DNA from: JABMMZ01 sp964505065
GTDB lineage: Bacteria > Bacteroidota > Bacteroidia > NS11-12g > UBA955
Reading direction: 5' to 3'
Assembly: GCA_964505065.1 (NCBI GenBank)
Contig: CAZDGF010000083.1
Location: 1 to 9,528, forward strand
DNA length: 9,528 bases
Position 1 is the stretch's first letter. Each line of letters starts with the position of its first letter. The notes under the pieces are model-generated. The model saw only the letters and a list, made by a program, of their open reading frames with translations, was not told the DNA's origin and made no database searches. The position numbers and the translations under genes are program-made. This document shows, piece after piece, positions 1 through 8,800 of the stretch.

Positions 1-36
1 ACTTTGAGTTACTTTACTTCCTTCTTCTTTTTTTAT

Positions 37-55
37 TTATTTAGGACGCTATTGA
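37..55 (-). repeat. Left copy of an inverted edge repeat
   Basis: This segment read on the minus strand is TCAATAGCGTCCTAAATAA. It matches the plus strand at 9476-9494 (TCAATACTGTCCTAAATAA) at 17 of 19 positions, with both mismatches adjacent. Weaker similarity seems to continue outward to about position 1, with AGGAA, TAAA and TCAAA blocks in the same order but small gaps. It lies just upstream of the first start codon of the cluster. It could be the end of an insertion sequence lying to the left, one terminal repeat of a larger unit, or a dispersed intergenic repeat. The match was found by eye in AT-rich DNA, so chance is not excluded. Confidence 0.4.
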
Positions 56-68
56 CAATAAAAATATT

Positions 69-200
69 ATGAAAAAATTAATTATTCTTTCCCCTTGGTT
101 GGTTTTAGAACTAACCAAATATAACCTTACCGTTTTTGCCCAAAAACATACCGTTTACAAAATAGATGATGAAAATTTAAAATTAATAACCGAAGTTTGA
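69..200 (+). CDS. Small ORF, 43 aa, signal-peptide-like; possible gene remnant
   Basis: The ORF opens ATG AAA AAA TTA and closes with TGA 17 nt before the next start. The product begins MKKLIILSPWLVLEL and contains LTVFAQKHTVYK, where VFA|Q resembles a signal-peptidase I site of Bacteroidota exported proteins. The hydrophobic core is broken by E and K residues encoded inside the hairpin at 95-118, so it is a poor signal peptide as it stands. After the VFAQ site only about 18 residues remain. It may be a short exported peptide, the surviving 5' end of a decayed gene, or a non-coding leader whose ATG is incidental. No family is recognised. The A-rich sequence upstream of its ATG is typical of the start regions here. 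Confidence 0.35.
   Translation: MKKLIILSPWLVLELTKYNLTVFAQKHTVYKIDDENLKLITEV
95..118 (+). other. Leader RNA hairpin, 10-bp stem with UUAG tetraloop
   Basis: TTGGTTGGTT (95-104) pairs with AACTAACCAA (109-118) through ten consecutive pairs, nine Watson-Crick and one G-U, closing a TTAG tetraloop at 105-108. No T-run follows on either strand, so it does not look like an intrinsic terminator. It lies in the 5' leader of the apparent operon and inside the small ORF at 69-200. It could be a structured leader element or the footprint of a tiny palindromic insertion. It is 24 bp long, so removing it would keep the small ORF in frame. Confidence 0.5.
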
Positions 201-217
201 ATAAATAAAAAATGTAA

Positions 218-886
218 ATGAAAAACTTAATGATAATTATTAGTATAGTATTATCCACTACAAGAGGGTGCGATGGATGCAAAAAAGAGCCAGTACCAAC
301 CGAATGTAACGGCTATATGGAATATCCGCAAATAATGAAAGACTATTTTTTGTTTAAAGATAGTAGTTACTGGATATACAAAGATACTGCAACAGGAGCA
401 TTAGATAGTTTTTGGGTATTAGATTATGAAAAACAAAGCTATTGGCCTTATAAAGAAGCAGGAACGAGGAAGTGTCCTTGTTATGAAATTTTTAACTATA
501 AAATAAAAAGGAATTCTATAAGTAAAACGCAAGAAATATATCTTCAAAGCTATTACAGAAATTTAGGAAAAGAAAAAGAGACTTACAATGCTAAATTTAT
601 ATTAAGAGCTAATAATTCAGTCCATAAAAATGAAGAGAGATTTACAACCATAGGTTACGATTCAATATGGAATGAAACGCCAGTTGAAGGAGGATATATC
701 TATAAATTATCTAAAATCGAAGTTAATAGTGTTACATACAATGATATTCAATTTTTATATTACCCAAATCCCAATCCTTATGATTGGGTGCGCAGGATAT
801 ATTATGCCAAATATATAGGGGCTATAAAATTTGAAGACGAAGATGGAAGAGTTTGGGAATTAGTAAATTACAAAGTAAAACAATAA
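218..886 (+). CDS. Putative lipoprotein, function unknown
   Basis: The 222-aa product has a charged start (MKN), a hydrophobic run at residues 4-13, and then Cys18 and Cys21 in GCDGCKKEP. Cys18 fits the expected distance for lipidation, but the lipobox is imperfect because Arg16 sits at -2. Cys21 followed by KKE also resembles Bacteroidota lipoproteins, so the lipidated residue is uncertain. The mature part is rich in Tyr and Trp and contains YFLFKDSSYWIYKD and a later DSFWVLDY. This FK-x-x-SYWIYKD pattern is familiar from uncharacterised Bacteroidota lipoproteins, but I cannot name a family. A further pair of cysteines occurs in KCPCYE. It ends in tandem TAA TAA stops, and the next ATG is only 4 nt after its stop, which suggests cotranscription with the metallopeptidase gene. 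Glycine codons are mostly GGA, unlike most of the window. The start at 218 is chosen because it gives the signal sequence; an ATG at 212 is followed at once by TAA. Confidence 0.8.
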   Translation: MKNLMIIISIVLSTTRGCDGCKKEPVPTECNGYMEYPQIMKDYFLFKDSSYWIYKDTATGALDSFWVLDYEKQSYWPYKEAGTRKCPCYEIFNYKIKRNSISKTQEIYLQSYYRNLGKEKETYNAKFILRANNSVHKNEERFTTIGYDSIWNETPVEGGYIYKLSKIEVNSVTYNDIQFLYYPNPNPYDWVRRIYYAKYIGAIKFEDEDGRVWELVNYKVKQ

Positions 887-890
887 TAAA

Positions 891-3800
891 ATGAAACACT
901 TAATTACATTATGTATGTTTATTTGTAGCACACAAGGCTTAAAAGCCCAACATTGCAATCATGCAGAAGCCAAAACTGCGTTGCGCACCCAAATTGTATC
1001 GAGAGAAGATACAGCACAAAGCGGCACAATAAAGTATTATTTAAAGCTAAAGGCTTTAGATACACTTACAGTAGATTCTATTCGGTTAAAATCTGCCTAT
1101 TTTACCTCATTTTCTTACAATGGAAATTATCCTATTATATTAAATATGAATGATAGTGTATTGATTGAAATAACTGTGAATTACAACAACAATAGTTTGC
1201 CATATTATTATAAATCTATTGACCATTATGTTTATAGTCATAGTAACGATATTGAAGCATCTATGCACTTAAGTGCTGCTAATATATATTTTACACCTTA
1301 TGGCACTACCGAGGTATGGAATATGATAGATTTTTATAGTTTGCCAAGGGTTTGGGAAATTCAAAAAACTACCGAACCTCAAAGGGTTTATATTGCTAAA
1401 GATTCACTCCCTGTATCAGATTTAGAACCTTTAGATTCTACTCATGAAGCATGGCAAGAAAATTTTCAACAAATACATTATCCGGGTTTACCTTTTGCTA
1501 TAGAAATGAAAGCCATACACCCCGATACCTTGTCTTTGTATATTGTAAATGACACATCAACAAACAACGATTCTAATTTCAATGTCAATACATTTACCAT
1601 AGGTAAAAAATTTAAGGGGCGTGTAAGAGGAAGGCTCATGAGTAATTACATAAATGACAATGGAGCTGATGTAGTAGGGGGCATTCCACTCTCGGGCATA
1701 AAAGTAGAACTAAAAAGTGATGGGCTTAATACCACACTTACCACAGGCTATACTGATGATAATGGCTTTTATGATCTAAGCTATTCTGTGGTTAGTTTCT
1801 TTGATGGACAGCAAATAGAATTATTTTTGCAATTTGATACCGATTGTAAAAAATTTGATTTTAAAGTAAAAAAGAAAGGGGCAGGGTTTGATGATAATCC
1901 TTATAAAACAAGATGGGATTTGCCAAAGCAAGGCAAAAATGCAGATATTCAAGTGGGTACCATAACATTAGATAACAATACAAGCTATCCATTCAGAATA
2001 ACCAGTTGGACTTTTAAAGCCTACAGATTTTTTGAAAATACTGCATCAAGTTTTATGCCTGATAAGAACTTAGATGTTAAACTTTTTGCTGACAATAGTG
2101 AGTTTAGATCTTTGAAAAAAGTAATAACACTTGAAGAATTAGATGAAAGACATGAAACTGTTATATGGCATGAATTTGGACATTATGTAATGGATCAAAT
2201 TCAACCGAATGATTTAGAACATGCTGGAGGAGATCATACTTCAATTAGTGAAAATAATATTCATTTGGCTTGGAGTGAAGGATGGGCTACTGGCTTTATG
2301 AATATTTTGGATATATACTACAGAAATTTAGATGACGAGAGTGGTGTATATTCATTTAATGAAGGAATAGAGGGTTATCTAACCGAAAGAAGAAGTAGGG
2401 CAAGATTAACCAATTTTAATGTTAATGCCAATGGCATAAGAAGTGAGTATTTAATAGGGTGCGCTATCAATGATTTATTTGATGGGTCTTTTTATTTTAA
2501 TTCTTCTTCAGAATATAATGATGTATCAGATAATAGTGTTTTTAATAATTTAGGGTATGATTTTGGATTTTTTGATAATGTACAATTAAGTTCAGAGAAG
2601 ATTTTTAAAGCATTAAACAAAACAAATTTTTCAATAGCACAATTTTATAATTCTATTTTAGGAGAAGTTTCAGATTGTGAAACTCGCAAAAACATAAAAA
2701 TAGTATTTGATCAAAATAGAATAGCTTTAAATACAGGTAATATACAAAATGCTGGAAATGTTTTCAGTACTGATGAAATTTGTGTTCTTACTAATTTTAA
2801 TGACCCTGCTGTTTCCGCATCAACTACTTTTTTTTCGGATAGAGATATTTTATCTAATTCAATTAATAATTTTAATGTAGCGGTAGCTCAACAAATACCC
2901 TCGGGTGCAGTTTTATTTAATAAACAATTATCAGATAACTTAAGAATAGAGAACAATGCTACTTTATCATTTAATAGAAATATAAAAGCGGGTTGGGCTT
3001 TTCAAACCAATATAGGCACTACGCCTCCTGCAAATTCTCTATTAACCGCCATTATATGTGCTAATAATATTACAATAGCTAACAATGGCAGCATAATTGT
3101 TGGAGATGCTTCAGCAAATACAACTGCAAAAGTAAATTTTGGCAACAATACCGTTTTAGAAATTAATACCAATAATCCAACAGAGCCAGCAACCCTTACA
3201 GTAAACAACAACAGCACCCTCACAATAGAAGAAGGCGCCATATTAAAATACTACCCAGGTGCAAAAATAATATTGAATGGTGCTAATGCTGTTTTAGAAA
3301 TACGAGGACAAATACAAGTAATGGATGGGGCTACTTTTACTATAGAAAGAATAGGCACTAATCCAATAGGGATAATTAAATTTATACGCCCAGGTGGGGT
3401 TACAAACTTAATAGCCTCGCCCACGGGCAATGGTAAAGTACAGCTAAATGGCATAGGCAATAACAATACACATGTGCATGTAATAGGCAATACAGGGCTT
3501 TTTATAGCCGATGATATATTAGAATTTAGCATTACCAATGCCAAAGTGCTAATAGGTGCAAATAGCAAAATAGAGCCAAGAGTAAAAGATTACTTAAGCA
3601 TGGAAAACGTAAACATAGCACAGCTTACCTCAGGACAAAAACACAGAGGTATATATGTATGTGGGCTTACCAATTTTTTTAAAGATATGAATATTACGGG
3701 TGGTGTGCAAGGTTTTATGAATTTTCATGATGGCGTGCGTTTTAACCGCCTAATGTTGGAAAACGTTGTAATAGATAATTGTGATATTGGCATACTTTCT

Positions 3801-5330
3801 AATGCCAAAGGTGTAACGTACAATGGTGGCGAAATAAGAGGTTACAGCATAGCAGCTTGGAAATCTATAGCCACATATAGCCCAAGTAATTTTGACCGAG
3901 TAAGTTTTAAAAATACAACCAATATGGGCAATACCAATATAAAAGGTATTGATATTTTTGGAAATATTTTAGCCCCAGTTTCTTTAAGTTATTGCAATAT
4001 TAAAGATAACCACATAGGCATATATGGCGAAGATGCCAATATACAATTACAAAAATGCAACAGTATTCATATAAGTAATGGACACGGCTTGTTATTATAC
4101 CATTGGAGTATGCTCAATTCTGGCAACAATGCCTACACAGCATTTAAGCAAAATCAAATTCATATTTCTACATATTGGCATCCTACGCTTTTGCTTCAAA
4201 ATGGTAATAATGGTTTTTATGGGCAAAATTCACTTACAAACCCCAAAATATTATATGCAGTATTACAACCCAATTTTCAGCCAGATGTAAATTATACTAC
4301 AAATCCACGAATGTACAATTTTGGAACCAATTTTTTTGAAACAACTTCTTTAATTAATGGTCCCAATAGTACATATAATCTATGGCTTGAAGAAAGAGGC
4401 ACAGGAATGTTAGGGCTGAATACAACAACATCAACTTTTGCAAATACGTCCACAGCATGGGAGAGTAGTTTTAATACAGAATGTGGATTTATGCCCGCTC
4501 AATTAGTTGTAAAAAATCCTAACCATAAGCCTACAGATGGTATTTTTGATAGACAGAGATATACCCTTATAAGCAATGTAAATATCAATTGCGGTACAGG
4601 TGGTACAATAGTGCCAGTAGTAAACTATTGCAGTTTATTAATAGATAGTTTATATTATGCTCAAAATCCTAACTATACAGAAATAATAACAGGATTAACC
4701 AATGTTGTAAATTGCACAAACACCAATAATACAAACCTAATGCATCATTTTTTATACGATGTTTACGGACATTTAATTACAGCTTATTCTAAAGGTGCAA
4801 CAGAAGGAAAAATAGAAATATCGAATACCAATTATTCTCCTTTAACAAATTCTATTTTATCTACTATTGATAATTTAAAATTGAAAGCCAATGAAGGAAT
4901 ATTGCCTTGGAGTAGCCATGCTTTTGAGCTAAACTTTAGCAAGGCAGAAATATACCGTATGGCAGCCCATAGAAACCAAGCCATAAGCACACTAAACACT
5001 GCTTTAACTACATTTAACGATTCCTTGCAGCAAAATTTCTTGAACAAGTATATTTGTATAAACAATGCCGAAATAGCATTTTTAAATGGCATAGTAAGTA
5101 TAGATAGCATATACATTGCTTTCCCTTGTTTCGATAATTTATCTAACAATCAAACAAATGGCTATACATTGGGCAATAATATTCAAAACAATGCAAAAAT
5201 AAATAACAGCATTAGCCTATATCCTAATCCTACAAATTCTGAATTAAACATAAAAACCAATAACGAACAAACCATACTAAAAATAATGGTATATGATATT
5301 AGAGGTATGCTGCAAAAAACAATTTTATAA
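891..5330 (+). CDS. Secreted zinc metallopeptidase with beta-helix region and interrupted T9SS type A sorting domain
   Basis: The 1479-aa product starts with a signal peptide (MKHLITLCMFICSTQGLKA|Q). Residues about 20-240 are a beta-rich region of unknown fold. Residues about 242-310 resemble a carboxypeptidase-regulatory-like beta-sandwich (KGRVRG..., GYTDDNGFYDL). The peptidase core has HEFGH at 427-431, with His427 and His431 as zinc ligands and Glu428 as the catalytic base. WSEGWA follows at 461-466, where Glu463, 32 residues downstream, is the likely third ligand, the gluzincin arrangement. Residues about 720-1090 form an Asn/Ile-rich, short-strand region typical of a right-handed parallel beta-helix. 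Residues about 1247-1425 look alpha-helical. A T9SS type A domain begins at ISLYPNPTN (1441-1449) but is cut at residue 1479 by TAA, and its missing end is encoded in the same frame to 5444. Secretion of the truncated form through T9SS is doubtful. The substrate is unknown. Confidence 0.85.
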   Translation: MKHLITLCMFICSTQGLKAQHCNHAEAKTALRTQIVSREDTAQSGTIKYYLKLKALDTLTVDSIRLKSAYFTSFSYNGNYPIILNMNDSVLIEITVNYNNNSLPYYYKSIDHYVYSHSNDIEASMHLSAANIYFTPYGTTEVWNMIDFYSLPRVWEIQKTTEPQRVYIAKDSLPVSDLEPLDSTHEAWQENFQQIHYPGLPFAIEMKAIHPDTLSLYIVNDTSTNNDSNFNVNTFTIGKKFKGRVRGRLMSNYINDNGADVVGGIPLSGIKVELKSDGLNTTLTTGYTDDNGFYDLSYSVVSFFDGQQIELFLQFDTDCKKFDFKVKKKGAGFDDNPYKTRWDLPKQGKNADIQVGTITLDNNTSYPFRITSWTFKAYRFFENTASSFMPDKNLDVKLFADNSEFRSLKKVITLEELDERHETVIWHEFGHYVMDQIQPNDLEHAGGDHTSISENNIHLAWSEGWATGFMNILDIYYRNLDDESGVYSFNEGIEGYLTERRSRARLTNFNVNANGIRSEYLIGCAINDLFDGSFYFNSSSEYNDVSDNSVFNNLGYDFGFFDNVQLSSEKIFKALNKTNFSIAQFYNSILGEVSDCETRKNIKIVFDQNRIALNTGNIQNAGNVFSTDEICVLTNFNDPAVSASTTFFSDRDILSNSINNFNVAVAQQIPSGAVLFNKQLSDNLRIENNATLSFNRNIKAGWAFQTNIGTTPPANSLLTAIICANNITIANNGSIIVGDASANTTAKVNFGNNTVLEINTNNPTEPATLTVNNNSTLTIEEGAILKYYPGAKIILNGANAVLEIRGQIQVMDGATFTIERIGTNPIGIIKFIRPGGVTNLIASPTGNGKVQLNGIGNNNTHVHVIGNTGLFIADDILEFSITNAKVLIGANSKIEPRVKDYLSMENVNIAQLTSGQKHRGIYVCGLTNFFKDMNITGGVQGFMNFHDGVRFNRLMLENVVIDNCDIGILSNAKGVTYNGGEIRGYSIAAWKSIATYSPSNFDRVSFKNTTNMGNTNIKGIDIFGNILAPVSLSYCNIKDNHIGIYGEDANIQLQKCNSIHISNGHGLLLYHWSMLNSGNNAYTAFKQNQIHISTYWHPTLLLQNGNNGFYGQNSLTNPKILYAVLQPNFQPDVNYTTNPRMYNFGTNFFETTSLINGPNSTYNLWLEERGTGMLGLNTTTSTFANTSTAWESSFNTECGFMPAQLVVKNPNHKPTDGIFDRQRYTLISNVNINCGTGGTIVPVVNYCSLLIDSLYYAQNPNYTEIITGLTNVVNCTNTNNTNLMHHFLYDVYGHLITAYSKGATEGKIEISNTNYSPLTNSILSTIDNLKLKANEGILPWSSHAFELNFSKAEIYRMAAHRNQAISTLNTALTTFNDSLQQNFLNKYICINNAEIAFLNGIVSIDSIYIAFPCFDNLSNNQTNGYTLGNNIQNNAKINNSISLYPNPTNSELNIKTNNEQTILKIMVYDIRGMLQKTIL

Positions 5331-5444
5331 AACAATGCTTCAACTATAAAATTAAATTTAGAAGATATAGCAGTAGGCAATTACATTATTCAAGTAGTTA
5401 CCAATCAGGGCGTATTCAATAAGCCTGTAATAATTAATAGATAA
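5331..5444 (+). pseudogene. Detached tail of the T9SS type A sorting domain of the preceding gene
   Basis: Reading on in the same frame past the TAA at 5328-5330 gives 37 codons beginning NNASTIKLNLEDIAVGNYII and ending NKPVIINR before TAA at 5442-5444. This is the standard end of a type A domain: a strand with L.L..I..G.YII.V, then a turn, a final strand and a basic terminal residue. It completes the YPNP and VYDIRG motifs encoded before the stop. It has no in-frame ATG of its own. Its stop lies 4 nt before the next gene, the same spacing as elsewhere in the cluster, so 5444 is probably the ancestral end of the metallopeptidase gene. Confidence 0.85.
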
Positions 5445-5448
5445 ACAA

Positions 5449-5889
5449 ATGAAACCAATACCATACATACTTTCAATACTACTTTTAGCCTTTTTTATTG
5501 GGTGTAAAAAAGATGCTGAAACAAGCAATGTGCCTGTTATAAAACTGCTTTCGGTATCAAATACCACGGTAAAACAATTTAAAGATAGCTTTAGCATAAC
5601 TTTTGAATATACCGATGGCGATGGCGATATTGGCAATATTAATCCTGATGAAAACAATTTGCAAGTAAAAGACAAACGCTTGGCAAAACCTGATTATTAT
5701 TTTGTAAAACCCCTTGCACCACCCAATAGCGATATTAAGATAAAAGGCAATTTGGTAGTACAATTAAAAAATACCTTTTTATTGGGCTCAAGCAATAGCG
5801 AGGTTACCACTTTCGAGCTAAAACTAAGAGATAGAAAAGGCAATTGGAGTAATACCATTATTACCCCAAATATTACCATAACCAAATAA
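5449..5889 (+). CDS. Small lipoprotein with a predicted beta-sandwich and DGDGDIG motif
   Basis: The 146-aa product has a clear lipoprotein signal: a hydrophobic stretch at residues 7-17, then FIGC with Cys19 as the lipidated residue, followed by KKDAE. The mature domain of about 125 residues is beta-rich and contains ITFEYTDGDGDIGNINPDEN. This acidic loop could bind calcium by analogy with other DxDxD loops, but that is inference. Later motifs are VKDKR, VVQLKNTFLL and FELKLRDRKGNWSNTI. The pattern YxDGDGDIG...DR.GN.SN.I.TP.I.I recurs in uncharacterised lipoproteins of Bacteroidota, and I know no assigned function. It lies between the ancestral stop of the metallopeptidase gene (4 nt) and the next large gene (5 nt), so it is probably translated from the same mRNA and may help anchor or mature one of the two T9SS cargo proteins. 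Confidence 0.85.
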   Translation: MKPIPYILSILLLAFFIGCKKDAETSNVPVIKLLSVSNTTVKQFKDSFSITFEYTDGDGDIGNINPDENNLQVKDKRLAKPDYYFVKPLAPPNSDIKIKGNLVVQLKNTFLLGSSNSEVTTFELKLRDRKGNWSNTIITPNITITK

Positions 5890-5894
5890 ACCTT

Positions 5895-8800
5895 ATGCTT
5901 ATGAAAACACCACTAAAAAACAATCAATTAAGCTACCTTTTAAACACAAGTGTATTGGGTTTCTTTATGTTTTTTTCTGTGTTTATAATTTCAGCACAAA
6001 CAACGTTTAAAATGAGCAATGGCGGCTCTTCCGATTGTAGAGGAAAGCTTACAGATAGCGAGGGAAACACCGTAAGCCCAACCTATTACGCAAGTAATGA
6101 AAAATTTATTTTTACCATTTGTACCAAAGGGGCAAGTAGTATTAGTTTTAAATTTGCCAATAAATTTGAAATAGAAAATGGGGTAGATTTTTTAAGAGCC
6201 TACAAAGGCAGAGATACATTTGGTAGTGTTATAGGCACATATACGGGCAATACCCGCCCTTCGGGTACGTTTACTACCAATGATAGTTGCATTACCTTTT
6301 ATTTTCATTCGGATAAGAATTATAATTTAGAAGGCTTTGAACTAAGTTGGGAGGCTAAAATTACGCAAGTGCCAACGCCTAAATTCTCTTCAATAGCAGA
6401 CCCAACGTGTAATTCTACAAAAATAAGAGTGGTATTAGACCAAAAGTTTCATTGCGATTCTGTAAAAGCTAAAAACTTTAAATTGAGTGGTACTTTAAGC
6501 ACAGCCATTAGCGGTGTTACACCCATAAATTGCGATAGCAGAAACGAAACAAGTACGTTTGATATTACGTTTGCCAGTGGCTTAAACCAAAGTGGCAATT
6601 ATACTTTAGATTTTAATACCACCTTTAAAGATAAATGCGATAGTATTTGGAAAATAAATGCAAAACTGAATTTTAAAATTACAGATTGCCCCATAAAAGT
6701 AGTTTTACGCACCACCAAAGATACGATATGCAGAGGCAGTTGCGCTACTATAACAGCTACTGTTACAGGGGGCAATATTCCTAACCATGTTTACACTTGG
6801 ATAAGCGGAGGCTTGGCAGGGAGACCGCCCCATACTGTTTGCCCAACTGCAGATACACGTTATATTTTAGAGGTTTCAGATGGTGTGTCTATTCCTGGCC
6901 GAGATACCATAGATATAGTGGTAGTAACTCCTCCAGTAGCTCAAAATGATACCACGGTTTGCCAATCGAGTGGGGCATTTAATTTAAAAGCCTATACCAA
7001 TGGCGGAAAATGGAGCGGCACAGGTATAACCAATGCTAACAATGGCACATTTAATCCTGCTACATCTGGTGCAGGTGCTTTTAAAGTAGCATATACTGTG
7101 GGCAAATGTGCAGATACGGTAGCTGTAACAGTTAGAGCCATCAATGCAGGACCACCAAATGCCTCATGCCCAAGTGCAGCCAATTTTATGGTTTCTAATT
7201 TTGCGCCAGCAGGTGGCACATGGAGTGGACCCAATATTACTTCAGCAGGGTTGATAACACCACCCTCTTCACCAGGTTCGTTTATAGTTACCTATACTTG
7301 GAATGGTTGCACAGCTAATAAAACCATTAATATAGATGGCATTGTAATAAAACAAGCTGATACCGTTTGTAAATCTAAAACATTGGATACGCTTAAATTT
7401 TCGCCTGTGGGTGGTACATGGCTTGGTCCTTCTATTACAAATAATCAAAGAGGATATAACAACCCAAATGCAGCAGGAGCAGGTACTAAATTGTATATTT
7501 ATGTTATAAATGGTTGCAGAGATACAACCGTACGTTTAATAAAAGATGTAGATGCAAGGTGGGATGAAATAGCTTGCCCAGATGCAGGGCAAAGAACCTT
7601 GCCTGTTGGTATTCCAGCAGGAGGCACTTGGAGCGGAAAAGGTATTATTGATGCTGCAAATGGTGTATTTGATGCCGATAGTTTTAGAGTGCCCAATAAA
7701 AGCACTTTTGTACAAGTAAATCTTACCTACACAACATTAGAAGGCTGCAAAGATGATAAAATAATGTACTTGCGTTATAGCCGTTTTTATTTAGACACAG
7801 TAAAAAATTGTTTGTACGATACTGCTTATTTCTTGCGTTGGCAATATGTACAAAACGACCCTTGGAACTTAATGTTTACAGGTAATGCAGGTATAGTAGG
7901 CAGTTCATTGTATTATCAAAAATTTAACCCACGCATGGCAGGTGCAGGTTTTCATCAACTAATAGGCGAAGGCAATGGTTGTAAAGATACCATGATATTA
8001 CAAGTATATCCAAAAGCCAACATTCAGAATGATACCACTTTTTGTATAGCAGATGATCCTTTTAAATTGTATAATGGCGAAAAGAAAGGAACATTTAGCG
8101 GCAGAGGAATTACCAATGGCGTTACAGGTATGTTTAGCCCAGCTGCTGCTGGTGTTGGCTTACATAATATTTTATTTAATTTACCAGGAAAATGTATAGA
8201 TACCATTAAAATAAGGGTAACAGCATTGCCAGTAGTTTCTATAAATGGTTTAAAATCTTTTTATTGTTATAAAGATACAGTTGTTAATTTAACATTGATG
8301 CCATTGGGTGGAACGTTAACAGGCAAAGGCGTTGCAGGGTTTACCTTCAATCCAAAACTGGCAGGCACAGGCACACATACTATTACCTATAAAGCAGGCA
8401 CAGGCAAATGTGTAAATACTGATACCAAAACTACTGAAGTGGGCGATACTTTGCGTTTTAATTTAACAAGTACCAAAGATTCTATTTGCATAGGGCAAAC
8501 CGTAACTTTAGATACAAAAAGTAGTGGAGGAACAGGCACTTATACAACGCAATGGAGCAGCGGACAATTGAATGTTTCAGCCATATATATTTCACCAAAA
8601 ATTTCTACCTTATATACAGCCTCATTGAGCGATGGCTGTAGCGATAGTGTTGTAAAACAAAAATATATTTATGTACATCCACAATTGTATAGTACAGCAG
8701 TTACGAGCCCAATTCAATGCTATGGGCAGCGTGGGTTTATCAATTTAACTATGATAGGTGCAGGCAAGTTTAATTATTTATGGAATACCATTCCTGCACA

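Noticed and set aside
1..217. Bacteroidota-type promoter (TTTG at -33, TAnnTTTG at -7)
   Set aside because: TTTG occurs at 3-6 and 196-199, but no pair with the right spacing and a good TAnnTTTG box was found, so no promoter is claimed.
3002..3568. Minus-strand open frames opposite the beta-helix region
   Set aside because: They lie opposite a well-supported long gene, have hydrophobic low-complexity translations typical of antisense reading of Asn/Thr-rich coding DNA, and have no recognisable domains.
5311..5345. Frameshift in an A-run as the cause of the early stop
   Set aside because: The continuation of the sorting domain is in the same frame as the upstream part, so an insertion or deletion is not needed; a substitution to TAA is enough.
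5616..5639. Short GATGGC tandem repeat as a possible phase-variation tract
   Set aside because: There are only two full copies plus a partial one and they encode the conserved DGDGDIG motif; unit length is a multiple of three, so slippage would not switch the gene off.
5358..5675. Minus-strand open frame spanning the junction of the second and third large genes
   Set aside because: It overlaps the detached sorting-domain tail and the lipoprotein signal peptide, both recognisable on the plus strand, and shows no family features.
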